DNA of 30,211 nucleotides from a virus: positions 1-30,211 of IMG/VR virus record IMGVR_UViG_3300031539_000205, one strand, 5' to 3'. Numbering within the stretch: position 1 is the stretch's first letter; the number at the start of each line of letters is the position of its first letter. The notes beneath the pieces were generated by a model that did not search any database, was not told the origin of the DNA, and saw nothing but the letters and a program-made list of their open reading frames with translations. Made by a program: the position numbers and the translations under genes. Positions 7,277-15,074 of this stretch are shown one piece after another.

Positions 7277-10200
7277 TTCAGGATTCCTTTCAAGGTGGAC
7301 TTGTGGTCCTTCATGAACTTGAACATGGCTCCCTTTCCACCGGAGAGCAGGCTGTCCATCGCCTCGTCGTTGGCTACGATCACGGCCTGGGAGAATCCGG
7401 AGGGGCCGGACACGGGCACGGTGTCGGAGGACCGCACTTCTCCGCCCGTGGCGAAGCCGCCCTTGGGAGCTGCCGGCCGGGCCGAGGCTCCTGCAGTCTG
7501 GGTCAGGCCCCGGAGCGCCATGGGGTTGACCAGGCCGGCGTTGATGGCAGCCAGGGCATTCTCCCCATACTTCCGGACGGCGCCCACCTTCATCATGAAT
7601 TCCCCCGGGGTCGCCCAGATGGGGACCGTGTCGGAGGCCGGCAGGCCCTTGGGGCGTCCGCCCATGGCCAAGCCCTGTGGCGCGGAGAAGTGCGCGGCCC
7701 CCAGCCGACCTCGGCGGATTCTGCCACCCGAAGCCGCTCCCGGAGCCGTGGCGGTCGGGGCGCCGGGGACAGACTGGAACCCACCGAAGAGCCCGAGGGC
7801 TGCCTTCATGATTGCCCACTTGATCATTTCCTTGATGATCATGGAGGACAGCTCCTGGAGGAACCGAGCGAACCTCTCCTTGAGGGAGGTCTTCTCCGTG
7901 GGGTCGAATGCCTTGACGATGGAGTCACTGATGAAGCTGGACAGGCTCGTCACGAATCCGGTCGTGAGAGACTGCACGCTCTCCAGGATGCTCTGGTAGT
8001 TTCCGACGAATCCCTCGAAGCCCTTCTGCAGGGCCATGTAAAACGACTCGGGGCCGGTGTAGGCTGCCCTCTGCTTCTGGGCAGTGATGTCCATAGACTT
8101 GCCAAGCTCGTCCTGCGCCTGCTGGACTTCTGCCAGGGCGGCCTTGGCTCGTTCAGCCAGGCTCTCATACCCAGCTCCAGCTCCACTGGCCTTGTTGCCG
8201 AGATCAGACAGCTTCGAGGAGACCTCACCAAGGACGTCGCCCAGGCTGGTGATCAAGGCCTTCGAGCGATCCTCGATAGCTTGCTTGCCACCCTTATCCA
8301 GGGCGTCCCCTGCGCTGGCCCAGATCTCTTCCCAGGTCTTCTCTCCTTTGGCCTTTGTGTCCTCCCAGGCCTTCTGGACGACCCCGGTCAGCTCATTTGC
8401 CTTCTTGGACGCGCCGCTCTTTGCCTCTTCGAACCTCTTGTCAATGGCTGCGGAGAGTTCAGGGAACAGATCTGTTTTCCACTCTCCAGAGGCCTTTCCA
8501 ATCTTGTTGAACTCCTCACGGAAGTTGATGGCCCCTTTCTTAGCCGTGTCGAGAGAGTTGGACAGATTCAAGATCGCTGTGTCCAGCCTGGCGACCGGAT
8601 CCCAATTACCGGTGACGATAGACTGCAGGATCTCAATCTCCCTGTATCCCTTCAAAAGACCAAGAAGGATGCTCTTGAAGGTTCTTTCGATCCAACCGAG
8701 CGCTACGTTGAAGAGAAGGCCGATGGTCTGAGCCGTGGCTCTACCAACATCCTTGATTGCTTTGAAGGCGGCTACCGCATTGTTGGCCAGAAATAGGGCT
8801 GCTTTCGCAATAGAAAGGAATCCAAGCTCCATGAAGCTGATCAAGAATTTGGCAGCACTGTAGGCCACCGTCAGGCCATTCACCACGACCGTTGCCACCT
8901 GCTTGGCACCTGCTTCAAGGATACCGAAAAGTGCAGCGATCTGGGTAGTGTAGCTGAACGCTGTCCCGTTAAGCTCTTGGGTCACGTCATTGAAGATCTT
9001 GGCAATGACTCCGATGACTGTGGCCATGGCAATCATAGGGGCACGAGTGAGGAGCACATTCACAAGCAGTGCCCTACTGAGGGATACCAATGCTCCAAAG
9101 ACATTGAAAAGGGAGGTGGTCAGTCCCTTGCTGATTGATAGCAGCACTGTGATCCCGAGCCACAGAGTGTAGAACTGCGCACCCAGCCGGGTCATTAGAG
9201 AAAGCCTCTCCGAAGAGACCCACATGGACTCAGCAAACCCTCTGGCCATAGAGGACAGTTTGCCGAACAAGACAAAGGCTCGTCCGATGCCGACAACCGC
9301 ATCCACAACAAACCTTCCAATAGATCGAACGGCCCCTGCAATGCCCTCCATCGAAGAGAAGGCGGACTCGAAGTCCAGGGACTTGAAAGCCGTCACCAGA
9401 TAGGATACGACGTCACCGATGGCGGTGAACAGCAGCTTCATGGTGGCCAGGACCTTGTCGTTGACCCGGACGCCCTTCTCGTCGATCACAACGAGGAAGT
9501 CAATCATTTCCCTGAAGGTGTCCTTGATCTGCCCGAAGAACTGCTCGCCTGCCTTGCCGAGGGCGAAGCTCATGGCCGCGTTCATACGCCCGAGCAACCC
9601 GGAGAACGTGTCGGCCAGTTTCCCCTCGGCCTGCTGGAAGGCGTCGAACCTCTTGAACAGCTCGGTCGACAGGGTGCCGGCTTCTTTCCAGCGCTTGATG
9701 TCGTCGTTGTTGATGTTCAAGACGGTGGCGATGCGGGTCGACTGCTTCCGGATTGTGCCCTGAAGGAGGGACCTGATCTCCTCGGGGAGCTGCCGCTGCT
9801 CCATGCCCAGGGTAGTGGCTGCCTGGGAAATGCGGCGGGACAGTAGGCGAATGTCGTCTAGGTTCATGCCGGCCTGAAGGCCCGGGGCCACGGCTACCTG
9901 GTAGGCATTGGCAAGCTCCTCGAAGGACGCGGACGTGAGCAACGTCTCTTTCCGCAAGAGAGCCATCTGCCTCTTGGACTCCACCGTGGCAGCAGCGAAT
10001 GCCTGCGCCGGGCTCAACATGTTCCCCTGCTCGTCCACAACCTTGGCAGAGGATGCGATGAGGGCCGCGATGGAAAGCTGGGAGGTCTCCAGGGACCTGT
10101 TGAAGTTGAGGCTCGTTCGGACCAGTGCCTTGAAGCCGGCGGACACGGCACCTGCCCCTGCGAAGAAGAGCAGGGCCGTTCCCATGCGGCGGATCGTCGA

Positions 10201-10371
10201 CGTGGCCCTGGAGGAACTGGCATTAAGAGAGTTGATCCCTCCAGAGACTCCCACGAACCCGGTCTGCATCCTCTTCTGCGACAGGTTCAGTCTCTGCATG
10301 GAGGCCTGCAGCCGGCTCAACCCAGTCAGATTTGCTCCGGTCGTTACGTTGACCCGAATCTGTCGCGTCAT
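7273..10371 (-). CDS. Tape measure protein
   Basis: The largest tail gene after J (1032 residues), lying between the chaperones and the tip genes. It sets tail length and is probably ejected with the DNA. Residues ~1-60 are basic and helical, and a hydrophobic stretch lies near 65-85 (TALLFFAGAGAVSAG). Several long hydrophobic helices lie between ~385 and 570, and lysine/glutamate-rich helices between ~600 and 760. The C-terminus has the tell-tale glycine-rich tail with SDTVPIWATPGEFMMKVGAV followed by KYGENALAAINAG. ATG 10371 has an excellent ribosome binding site (AGGAGGATCC). At about 0.15 nm per residue, the family rule predicts a tail of roughly 150 nm. Confidence 0.93.
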   Translation of the reverse strand: MTRQIRVNVTTGANLTGLSRLQASMQRLNLSQKRMQTGFVGVSGGINSLNASSSRATSTIRRMGTALLFFAGAGAVSAGFKALVRTSLNFNRSLETSQLSIAALIASSAKVVDEQGNMLSPAQAFAAATVESKRQMALLRKETLLTSASFEELANAYQVAVAPGLQAGMNLDDIRLLSRRISQAATTLGMEQRQLPEEIRSLLQGTIRKQSTRIATVLNINNDDIKRWKEAGTLSTELFKRFDAFQQAEGKLADTFSGLLGRMNAAMSFALGKAGEQFFGQIKDTFREMIDFLVVIDEKGVRVNDKVLATMKLLFTAIGDVVSYLVTAFKSLDFESAFSSMEGIAGAVRSIGRFVVDAVVGIGRAFVLFGKLSSMARGFAESMWVSSERLSLMTRLGAQFYTLWLGITVLLSISKGLTTSLFNVFGALVSLSRALLVNVLLTRAPMIAMATVIGVIAKIFNDVTQELNGTAFSYTTQIAALFGILEAGAKQVATVVVNGLTVAYSAAKFLISFMELGFLSIAKAALFLANNAVAAFKAIKDVGRATAQTIGLLFNVALGWIERTFKSILLGLLKGYREIEILQSIVTGNWDPVARLDTAILNLSNSLDTAKKGAINFREEFNKIGKASGEWKTDLFPELSAAIDKRFEEAKSGASKKANELTGVVQKAWEDTKAKGEKTWEEIWASAGDALDKGGKQAIEDRSKALITSLGDVLGEVSSKLSDLGNKASGAGAGYESLAERAKAALAEVQQAQDELGKSMDITAQKQRAAYTGPESFYMALQKGFEGFVGNYQSILESVQSLTTGFVTSLSSFISDSIVKAFDPTEKTSLKERFARFLQELSSMIIKEMIKWAIMKAALGLFGGFQSVPGAPTATAPGAASGGRIRRGRLGAAHFSAPQGLAMGGRPKGLPASDTVPIWATPGEFMMKVGAVRKYGENALAAINAGLVNPMALRGLTQTAGASARPAAPKGGFATGGEVRSSDTVPVSGPSGFSQAVIVANDEAMDSLLSGGKGAMFKFMKDHKSTLKGILK

Positions 10372-10379
10372 GGATCCTC

Positions 10380-10625
10380 CTATATTCCTCTACCGAATTT
10401 ACGGGCAAGGGCTCCCGTATCTTCAGGTCCGTCAAATCCGGCCCGCTTCTCCAGATCCTTCATGAAGTCCTTGTAGGCCTTGCCGTCTCCGTTGACTGCC
10501 ATCCTCTGCACGATCAGGCTCATGTAATCTTTGCGGGCCATCTCCCTGTCAACGCTGCCCATGAGGGCGTCAAACGAAATCAAGTCCAATCCAATCACCC
10601 AATCAATGGGCAAGCCGCAGATCAC
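10380..10625 (-). CDS. Tail assembly chaperone distal part (gpT-like frame, probably made by -1 frameshift)
   Basis: An 81-codon frame (from GTG 10625) between the first chaperone and the tape measure, which is the gpT position. It ends LARKFGRGI. The GTG has only a close AAGGG, a poor start signal. The same frame remains open upstream without an ATG, GTG or TTG through the end of the preceding gene and across the CCCTTTA at 10724-10730. Translation as the second half of a 281-residue frameshift fusion is therefore more likely than independent initiation. Sequence alone gives no domain match. It should be annotated with the preceding gene. Confidence 0.7.
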   Translation of the reverse strand: MICGLPIDWVIGLDLISFDALMGSVDREMARKDYMSLIVQRMAVNGDGKAYKDFMKDLEKRAGFDGPEDTGALARKFGRGI

Positions 10626-10630
10626 GGCCC

Positions 10631-11224
10631 TTACGACTGCGTCTTGGAGTCCTCTCCAATAGTCTCCTGCTCCCCCGATACGGCGGCCAGTCCCCTTTTC
10701 AGGAGTCCCTCCGCCTTGCCCGCTAAAGGGCCGAACACAGACTTGTTCCCCTTGGCCAGGCCGACCAGCATGTCGCTCATGGCGGGCAGGGGCATCTCGT
10801 CCACGAATCTCTTGATCTCGTCCTTGGAGAGCTGCTGCCCGGAGAAGACGTCCCGGAGGGAGTCCACGAGAAGCATCCCGATGACGAGAGAATTGTCAGG
10901 GTCGAGCAACGAGCGGATGGCGTCTCCTACAGCCTTCTCGCGCTCCTTGGTCCGCAGCTCCGCCAGCTCCTTGTCGATGGCGTCGATGTGAATGTCTTGG
11001 GTCTCCAGACCCTGCTTCTTCTGGGTCTTCTGGCTCTCGGCCCTGTCGCCGTCCCGCTTGGTCAGTAGGGTAGAGAGGGCTTGCATGAGACTCTGTGCCG
11101 TCGACCTGATAGACCACGCGGTCTTGACGGAGATGGGATAGAAGGTGAAGACCTTGCCCTGCACGGGGTGATCGACGCCTTCGGGTGCGATGAATGAGAA
11201 CGAATCTTTCCAGGACATGCTCAT
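10631..11224 (-). CDS. Tail assembly chaperone (gpG-like)
   Basis: A 197-residue, charged, mostly helical protein between the tail tube gene and the tape measure. The middle (residues ~60-95) is a coiled-coil-like stretch (DIHIDAIDKELAELRTKERE). Tail chaperones of this position bind the tape measure during tail polymerisation. Near its 3' end the codons read GGC CCT TTA, which contain the slippery heptamer C CCT TTA; a -1 slip there would fuse the first 167 residues to the following frame. Start ATG 11224 (MSMSWKD) or 11218 cannot be separated. The role comes from position and frameshift architecture, not sequence similarity. Confidence 0.75.
   Translation of the reverse strand: MSMSWKDSFSFIAPEGVDHPVQGKVFTFYPISVKTAWSIRSTAQSLMQALSTLLTKRDGDRAESQKTQKKQGLETQDIHIDAIDKELAELRTKEREKAVGDAIRSLLDPDNSLVIGMLLVDSLRDVFSGQQLSKDEIKRFVDEMPLPAMSDMLVGLAKGNKSVFGPLAGKAEGLLKRGLAAVSGEQETIGEDSKTQS
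10724..10730 (-). other. Candidate -1 programmed frameshift site CCCTTTA
   Basis: In the zero frame the codons are GGC CCT TTA GCG, so the heptamer fits X XXY YYZ exactly. Slipping back one base gives CCC TTT AGC and enters a frame open to the TAG at 10380. The product would be 167 + 114 = 281 residues. Such G/GT slippage is established for lambda and many siphoviruses; this exact heptamer's efficiency is not known to me. Confidence 0.6.
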
Positions 11225-11241
11225 ACCTCAGTTGGGAAACG

Positions 11242-11269
11242 GCCGGCCCGGAGAGGTCCCCGGGCCGGC
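11242..11269 (-). terminator. Hairpin between tail tube and chaperone genes
   Basis: A perfect 10-bp GC stem (11242-11251 with 11260-11269) and an 8-base loop, 7 bases after the tail tube stop. No strong U-run follows. It probably acts as a partial terminator or mRNA 3'-end stabiliser that lets the tail tube gene be expressed above the chaperones. Confidence 0.6.
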
Positions 11270-11276
11270 TCAGGGT

Positions 11277-12125
11277 TTACGCCTGCGGATGGGTCACGAT
11301 GGTCAGGATGGGGCTGTTCGGATCGGCCACCACGTTGCGCTCTGCGGTGCCGGTCAGCGGGAGGGTCGCCCACTCGTCGGTGATCAAGGGCAGATCGCCC
11401 TCGGCCGCCAGACGGACCTGGTGGAAGTTGTATTCGACGAACTTGTTGGCGTCGGCCGGGTTGACGGCCACGAACTTCAGGGCGCCCACCACGGACGAGC
11501 CGGTGAGAACGCGAACCTGCTGGACGTTCGCCACTGCGGTGACGTTCGCGGCCACGTCGACGTCGTAGGATCCAGCGGTCATGTCACCGCCCTCGATGAC
11601 GAAGATCCGACCGAGGTCCAGGTCGACGTCATAGTCGGTGCCCTCGACCAGAGCAGAACCTCCAGCGGTGGGGGTGATGGTCACTTCACCGATGTCGTAG
11701 ATGCGGCTCGCCTGGATGTCGGAGGTCGGCATCCCGGCGGCGTCGGCGTAGAGGTCATACCACCGGCCCTGGGTCACGACGGCGACGTTGGCTGCGCCCG
11801 AGATCGAGTCCCCACCGTCGTTGGTCCTGCTGGAGGCAGCACCGCTGAAGAACAGGGCCATGTTCTCGAAGTTCAGCTCATCGAGCACGAGCCGAATAGA
11901 AACCTTCTGGCTGACGACCACTTCGAGGTCGACCAGCTTCAGGCCCTCGCGGGAAGACTTGTGCTCCAGCTTCTCCGTCTCGACCGACACGACCAGCTCG
12001 GGAGCGTTCCCGAGGTCGCGCCATTCGACGGGGAGGCTGTCCGTCAGTTCCGAAAAGTAGACCTTGCCGCGCCCCAGGTTGTAATCGGAGGTCCTGGGTT
12101 CCCCCGTAGAGTTCAGGCCTGGCAT
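11277..12125 (-). CDS. Major tail tube protein
   Basis: A 282-residue beta-rich protein that would polymerise into the tail tube. Position directly before the chaperone pair and tape measure is diagnostic. The N-terminal half has tube-like text (NLGRGKVYFSELTDSLPVEW, then LVVSVETEKLEHKSSREG). Residues ~145-205 (ITPTAGGSALVEGTDYDVDL) look like an inserted beta domain. The ATG at 12125 has a strong site (AAAAGGAG, 5-base spacer), stronger than most neighbours, and a hairpin follows the stop; both fit a highly expressed structural gene. Family membership is inferred from context and composition. Confidence 0.85.
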   Translation of the reverse strand: MPGLNSTGEPRTSDYNLGRGKVYFSELTDSLPVEWRDLGNAPELVVSVETEKLEHKSSREGLKLVDLEVVVSQKVSIRLVLDELNFENMALFFSGAASSRTNDGGDSISGAANVAVVTQGRWYDLYADAAGMPTSDIQASRIYDIGEVTITPTAGGSALVEGTDYDVDLDLGRIFVIEGGDMTAGSYDVDVAANVTAVANVQQVRVLTGSSVVGALKFVAVNPADANKFVEYNFHQVRLAAEGDLPLITDEWATLPLTGTAERNVVADPNSPILTIVTHPQA

Positions 12126-12136
12126 AGTAGCTCCTT

Positions 12137-12559
12137 TTAGATGGGCGAAATTACCGCCTCGAACGAGTAGAGGATGTTGGTGCCTTTCACGGCCCCCTGA
12201 CGAGTGGGGTGCTCATAATCGGCATCGGACAGAACAAGGGAAACCTGACGGAGTTCCGCACTCCTGGGGATCAGGATAGGGGTTTCACACAGGGACGCCT
12301 CGAAGTCTTCAGAGATGACCTCGTGGGGGAATTCCAGAAACAACTGCCACATCCAGTCGGACTTCTCTTGCATGTAGGATCTCCGGTTCCGAACCGGAAG
12401 GCCGAACTTCGCGGTCTGCTCCCACACCAACACGGTCGCAGCAGGGATGCCGTTCTCCACGATGGTCATGGACCTGCCGCTGTAAATCACAGGACGAAAC
12501 CTGCCGGCGAGGCCCACTTCCATCATCGCGTCGTAGATCGTTTTCTTGTAGGATGCCAT
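12137..12559 (-). CDS. Neck/tail protein, tail-terminator position
   Basis: A 140-residue protein immediately before the tail tube gene, where lambda-like phages encode the tail terminator (gpU) or tail completion protein. It has aromatic and charged patches (QEKSDWMWQLFLEFPHEV) and ends in LYSFEAVISPI, beta-like text. I recognise no family motif. ATG 12559 follows the previous stop by 3 bases. The role is inferred only from order. Confidence 0.65.
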   Translation of the reverse strand: MASYKKTIYDAMMEVGLAGRFRPVIYSGRSMTIVENGIPAATVLVWEQTAKFGLPVRNRRSYMQEKSDWMWQLFLEFPHEVISEDFEASLCETPILIPRSAELRQVSLVLSDADYEHPTRQGAVKGTNILYSFEAVISPI

Positions 12560-12562
12560 AGC

Positions 12563-13039
12563 TTACCCCAGCGACGTGAAGTTCCCGGAGTGACGGTCTT
12601 CGAGCGGGATCTGTCCGCACAAGACCCTGATGTTTCCAGTGGTATCTTTGATCAGCTTGTGGCGAAGCACGTCGATGTCTGCGGGCCCCACCTTCCGGAA
12701 GGCTCCCTCCTCCTGGAAAACCTCTCTCGCACCTGCCGCGCCGTCCATGAAAAGCATGGGCAGCAGGTAGGTCAATTCGAGTTTCACCAGGTCGATCTCC
12801 GTCAGCTCCGCCAGCTCCCTGAGGTATTCCGACAGCTCATCCGGAGCGACCGGGCTGTCCTGGGTGTAGGCCTGCAGGATGTTGATCCTGGACTGCCCCA
12901 GCTTCTGCCTGAGCGTGATTCGCACCTTGCGGATGGCCTGCTCGATGGTCGTGTCCAGATCGGTGTTCAGATCCGAGGAATTGGACAGGCGAAGGTTCTC
13001 CTTCAGCACAGTGATGCTGGTGACAAATAGTGGATCCAT
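12563..13039 (-). CDS. Head-tail connector / neck candidate
   Basis: A 158-residue, mainly helical protein. The first ~95 residues contain two helical blocks (DTTIEQAIRKVRITLRQKL; DELSEYLRELAELTEIDLVK), and the C-terminus is more beta-like. Small helical head-completion adaptors occupy this place between capsid and tail genes in many siphoviruses. ATG 13039 overlaps the upstream TAA (TAATG), so translation is coupled. No catalytic motif is visible and the exact connector type cannot be fixed. Confidence 0.65.
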   Translation of the reverse strand: MDPLFVTSITVLKENLRLSNSSDLNTDLDTTIEQAIRKVRITLRQKLGQSRINILQAYTQDSPVAPDELSEYLRELAELTEIDLVKLELTYLLPMLFMDGAAGAREVFQEEGAFRKVGPADIDVLRHKLIKDTTGNIRVLCGQIPLEDRHSGNFTSLG

Positions 13040-13227
13040 TACTCCGCCTTCCTCCCAAGAAAGTCATTCGACAAGATCGAGATCGCCTTCTCCTTAGAAT
13101 CCGGGAGAGGGCATTTCGGATCCCTCTCCCGGACCAAGACAAGAAGCTGGTCGAAAGAAAGTGGCTCAAGCAGCAGAGGATCGATGTTCCATTTGGTCAC
13201 CCGTGTCTTCCTCTGCTGCTTGACCAT
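13039..13227 (-). CDS. Small hypothetical protein downstream of capsid
   Basis: 62 residues, starting 3 bases after the capsid stop and overlapping the next gene as TAATG. After a basic N-terminus (MVKQQRKTRVTKW) comes PLSFDQLLVLVRERDPKCPL and a second helix (KEKAISILSNDFLG). This two-helix pattern weakly recalls the SAP/HeH-type small DNA-binding domains found near phage head genes, but that is speculative. The tight junctions support it as real. Confidence 0.6.
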   Translation of the reverse strand: MVKQQRKTRVTKWNIDPLLLEPLSFDQLLVLVRERDPKCPLPDSKEKAISILSNDFLGRKAE

Positions 13228-13230
13228 CTC

Positions 13231-14292
13231 TTACGCCACTTCGTAGCTCACGGACGCGCCCGGCCGGCGGGGGACGCAGAGCGGGCGGCTGGCGGCGAGG
13301 GCCCACAGCACGCTCGGATCTTCCTGCTCCCACGACTTGGCGAACCGCTTCCCCTGGAAGAGGCGGCCCTTGAGGGCCTTGTGGTCCGCGATGGCGGCGT
13401 AGTAGGTCTTCCACTCCGCTGCGGGAACGGCGGCCACGATCTCGGCGTAGTCGGCCCGGACCAGGGAGGTGTCGGTTCCGGCGATCTCGATCTGGGAAGC
13501 ATATTCCCAGACCTGGAGTCCACAGAAGTCGCCCAGGTAAAGGCCGCCCTGGGTGTCGAACTGGGTGTCGTAGAGCACGTTGCCGGCCCGGATGCGCCGG
13601 TTGTCGAGAAGGGTCTCGACGCGGGCGTTGCCGAGGAACGCTGCAGCAGCGTCCTGGCCCAGGATCATGTGGGTCGGGGCGAGCCCGGTGGCGGCAGCGA
13701 TGAGCCTCTTCGCGGCCAGAATGTCCACCTCGGGGGTGGAGACCGCGGACCACAAGGTGCCCAAGGTCGCGGTGTGGGCGGCCGGCTTCGGGAAGGTGAT
13801 GGTGAACACTTCCTCGTCCTCGACCTCGTATTCGATGGTCCCGCGAAGGGCCATGGCAGCGAGCCACTCCTCGGCGTTGACGATCTGGCTCTCCATGTAG
13901 GCCATGTCGCGGGCGACGTGGGCCTCCAGAGCGCTCATCTGCTCCCCTGCGGTGGGGAAGACGACGGTCGAGGGCTTCCGGTCGAACAGAAGCTCGCTGG
14001 GAGTGAAGGGCCGCTTGATGCGGATGTTGGGCGCCTCGACGGTGGCCTTGGTGCTCCCCAGCCCACCGACGATGAGGGCCTCGCCGTTCTTACGAACGAA
14101 GGGCGCCATCACCTTCCCGCCGACCAGGTAGTCGATCTCCAACACCTCGGTGTTGAAGGTCTGTTCCCGACCGAAGAGCAGGTTCTTCAGGAAGAACTGG
14201 GGGCCCTTGATCTCGTTGATCATGGCCGTGAGGGAGAACCACTGGAGGATATCCATGGATCCCCGGGCGAACGCCTTGTTGGAACGCTTCAT
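13231..14292 (-). CDS. Major capsid protein, lambda gpE family
   Basis: A 353-residue capsid subunit. The N-terminal part has the gpE-family look: FSLTAMINEIKGPQFFLKNL, then NTEVLEIDYLVGGKVMAPFV. The middle has the helix ARDMAYMESQIVNAEEWLAA and a loop with GLAPTHMILGQDAAAAF. The length is usual for the family. ATG 14292 has a near-perfect anti-16S match (GGAGGTGA, 6-base spacer), the best site in the window, as expected for the most abundant protein. It follows the decoration gene by one base and precedes small connector genes. Confidence 0.92.
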   Translation of the reverse strand: MKRSNKAFARGSMDILQWFSLTAMINEIKGPQFFLKNLLFGREQTFNTEVLEIDYLVGGKVMAPFVRKNGEALIVGGLGSTKATVEAPNIRIKRPFTPSELLFDRKPSTVVFPTAGEQMSALEAHVARDMAYMESQIVNAEEWLAAMALRGTIEYEVEDEEVFTITFPKPAAHTATLGTLWSAVSTPEVDILAAKRLIAAATGLAPTHMILGQDAAAAFLGNARVETLLDNRRIRAGNVLYDTQFDTQGGLYLGDFCGLQVWEYASQIEIAGTDTSLVRADYAEIVAAVPAAEWKTYYAAIADHKALKGRLFQGKRFAKSWEQEDPSVLWALAASRPLCVPRRPGASVSYEVA

Positions 14293-14293
14293 G

Positions 14294-14698
14294 TTACCTC
14301 ACCTCCGTCAGGCCGCGCACGACGAGGCCGCGAGCCAGGCACTGGGTCCGAAGAGCCTCACGCAGATCGGCCGCCGACTCGCCGTCCGGCCGAACCACGT
14401 CCCGAAGGTGGATGTCCCCCTGGACCATGACCTGTCCGATGACGTCCGCCGTGGCCGCGAGCTGGATGGGATCCGGGTAGACGAACCCCTTGATCTCGTC
14501 CGTGTCGCCGGTCCCTGCAGCCGACCAGACTTCCCAGTTGAAAGTCGCCTCGTTGAAGGCCACCGGAGTCCCCACTGCAAGCTCGTCCTCGGCCGCATCC
14601 GGACCGAAGGTGCAGGGCAGGACCCGCTTGGGTCCGATGCTGGGGAACGCGCTCTTGTCGGCGCTGTCGAACAGTTCCCTTTCCTCGTAGGTCGCCAT
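14294..14698 (-). CDS. Head decoration protein, lambda gpD family
   Basis: A 134-residue protein between scaffold/protease and capsid genes, where gpD-type cement proteins lie. The core GFVYPDPIQLAATADVIGQV followed by MVQGDIHL matches the HDPD family pattern, and the preceding GTPVAFNEATFNWEVW is also typical. It would bind trimeric sites on the expanded capsid and stabilise it after DNA packaging. ATG 14698 overlaps nothing but lies just past the protease stop (TAATATG), with GGAGGGAAG as ribosome binding site. Confidence 0.9.
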   Translation of the reverse strand: MATYEERELFDSADKSAFPSIGPKRVLPCTFGPDAAEDELAVGTPVAFNEATFNWEVWSAAGTGDTDEIKGFVYPDPIQLAATADVIGQVMVQGDIHLRDVVRPDGESAADLREALRTQCLARGLVVRGLTEVR

Positions 14699-14699
14699 A

Positions 14700-15074
14700 T
14701 TACTTCCCTCCCTTGTTGTAGGCCTGGGCGACCTTACGGGCGCGGGCCACTGCCTCGTCGACTTCCTTGTTCAGGGACTCTTCGTTGGTCCCCTGGTTCG
14801 ACTTGCCGGCGGCCTTCTTCAGGTCCTCCAGCTCCTTCTCGGCCTTCTCGGCGCGGGCGATGATAGCCGCGTCGGCGGCCTTCTTCGCGTCGGCTTCCTC
14901 GGCCTCTTTGCGAGTGGCGAACTCCTTGTCGAGCTTCGCCAGTGACTCGGCCTGCGCCTTCTGAGTGGCGGCCTGGGCCTTCTGCCCCTCGACCAGCTCC
15001 TTCAGGGTCTGAGCAAAGGCCGCCTGGCCCTTGGTGACGCCCTCCAGAAGCTCCTTCAGCTCCTTCGGATCCAT
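14700..15074 (-). CDS. Nested scaffold protein from internal in-frame start
   Basis: Inside the protease gene, AAAAAGGAG (15089-15081) lies 6 bases before an in-frame ATG at 15074, giving a 124-residue Ala/Glu-rich helical protein starting MDPKELKELLEG. A second ATG at 15080 abuts the same site and is too close. This mirrors lambda C/Nu3, where the scaffold is made from an internal start of the protease gene. The signal is better than that of the full-length gene. Expression is inferred. Confidence 0.6.
   Translation of the reverse strand: MDPKELKELLEGVTKGQAAFAQTLKELVEGQKAQAATQKAQAESLAKLDKEFATRKEAEEADAKKAADAAIIARAEKAEKELEDLKKAAGKSNQGTNEESLNKEVDEAVARARKVAQAYNKGGK

Noticed and set aside
6518-8796. 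Long plus-strand open frames (493 and 497 codons) opposite the distal tail and tape-measure genes
   Set aside because: Low-complexity Gly/Arg/Leu/Asp text with no recognisable domains, opposite well-supported genes; shadow of codon bias.
10380-10625. An independent 81-residue gene starting at GTG 10625
   Set aside because: Poor start context, a continuously open upstream frame and a correctly phased slippery heptamer make the frameshift product the better reading.
13030-14430. A 466-codon plus-strand open frame opposite the capsid gene
   Set aside because: The opposite strand carries gpE-like capsid and gpD-like genes with strong ribosome binding sites; this frame has neither motif nor start signal.
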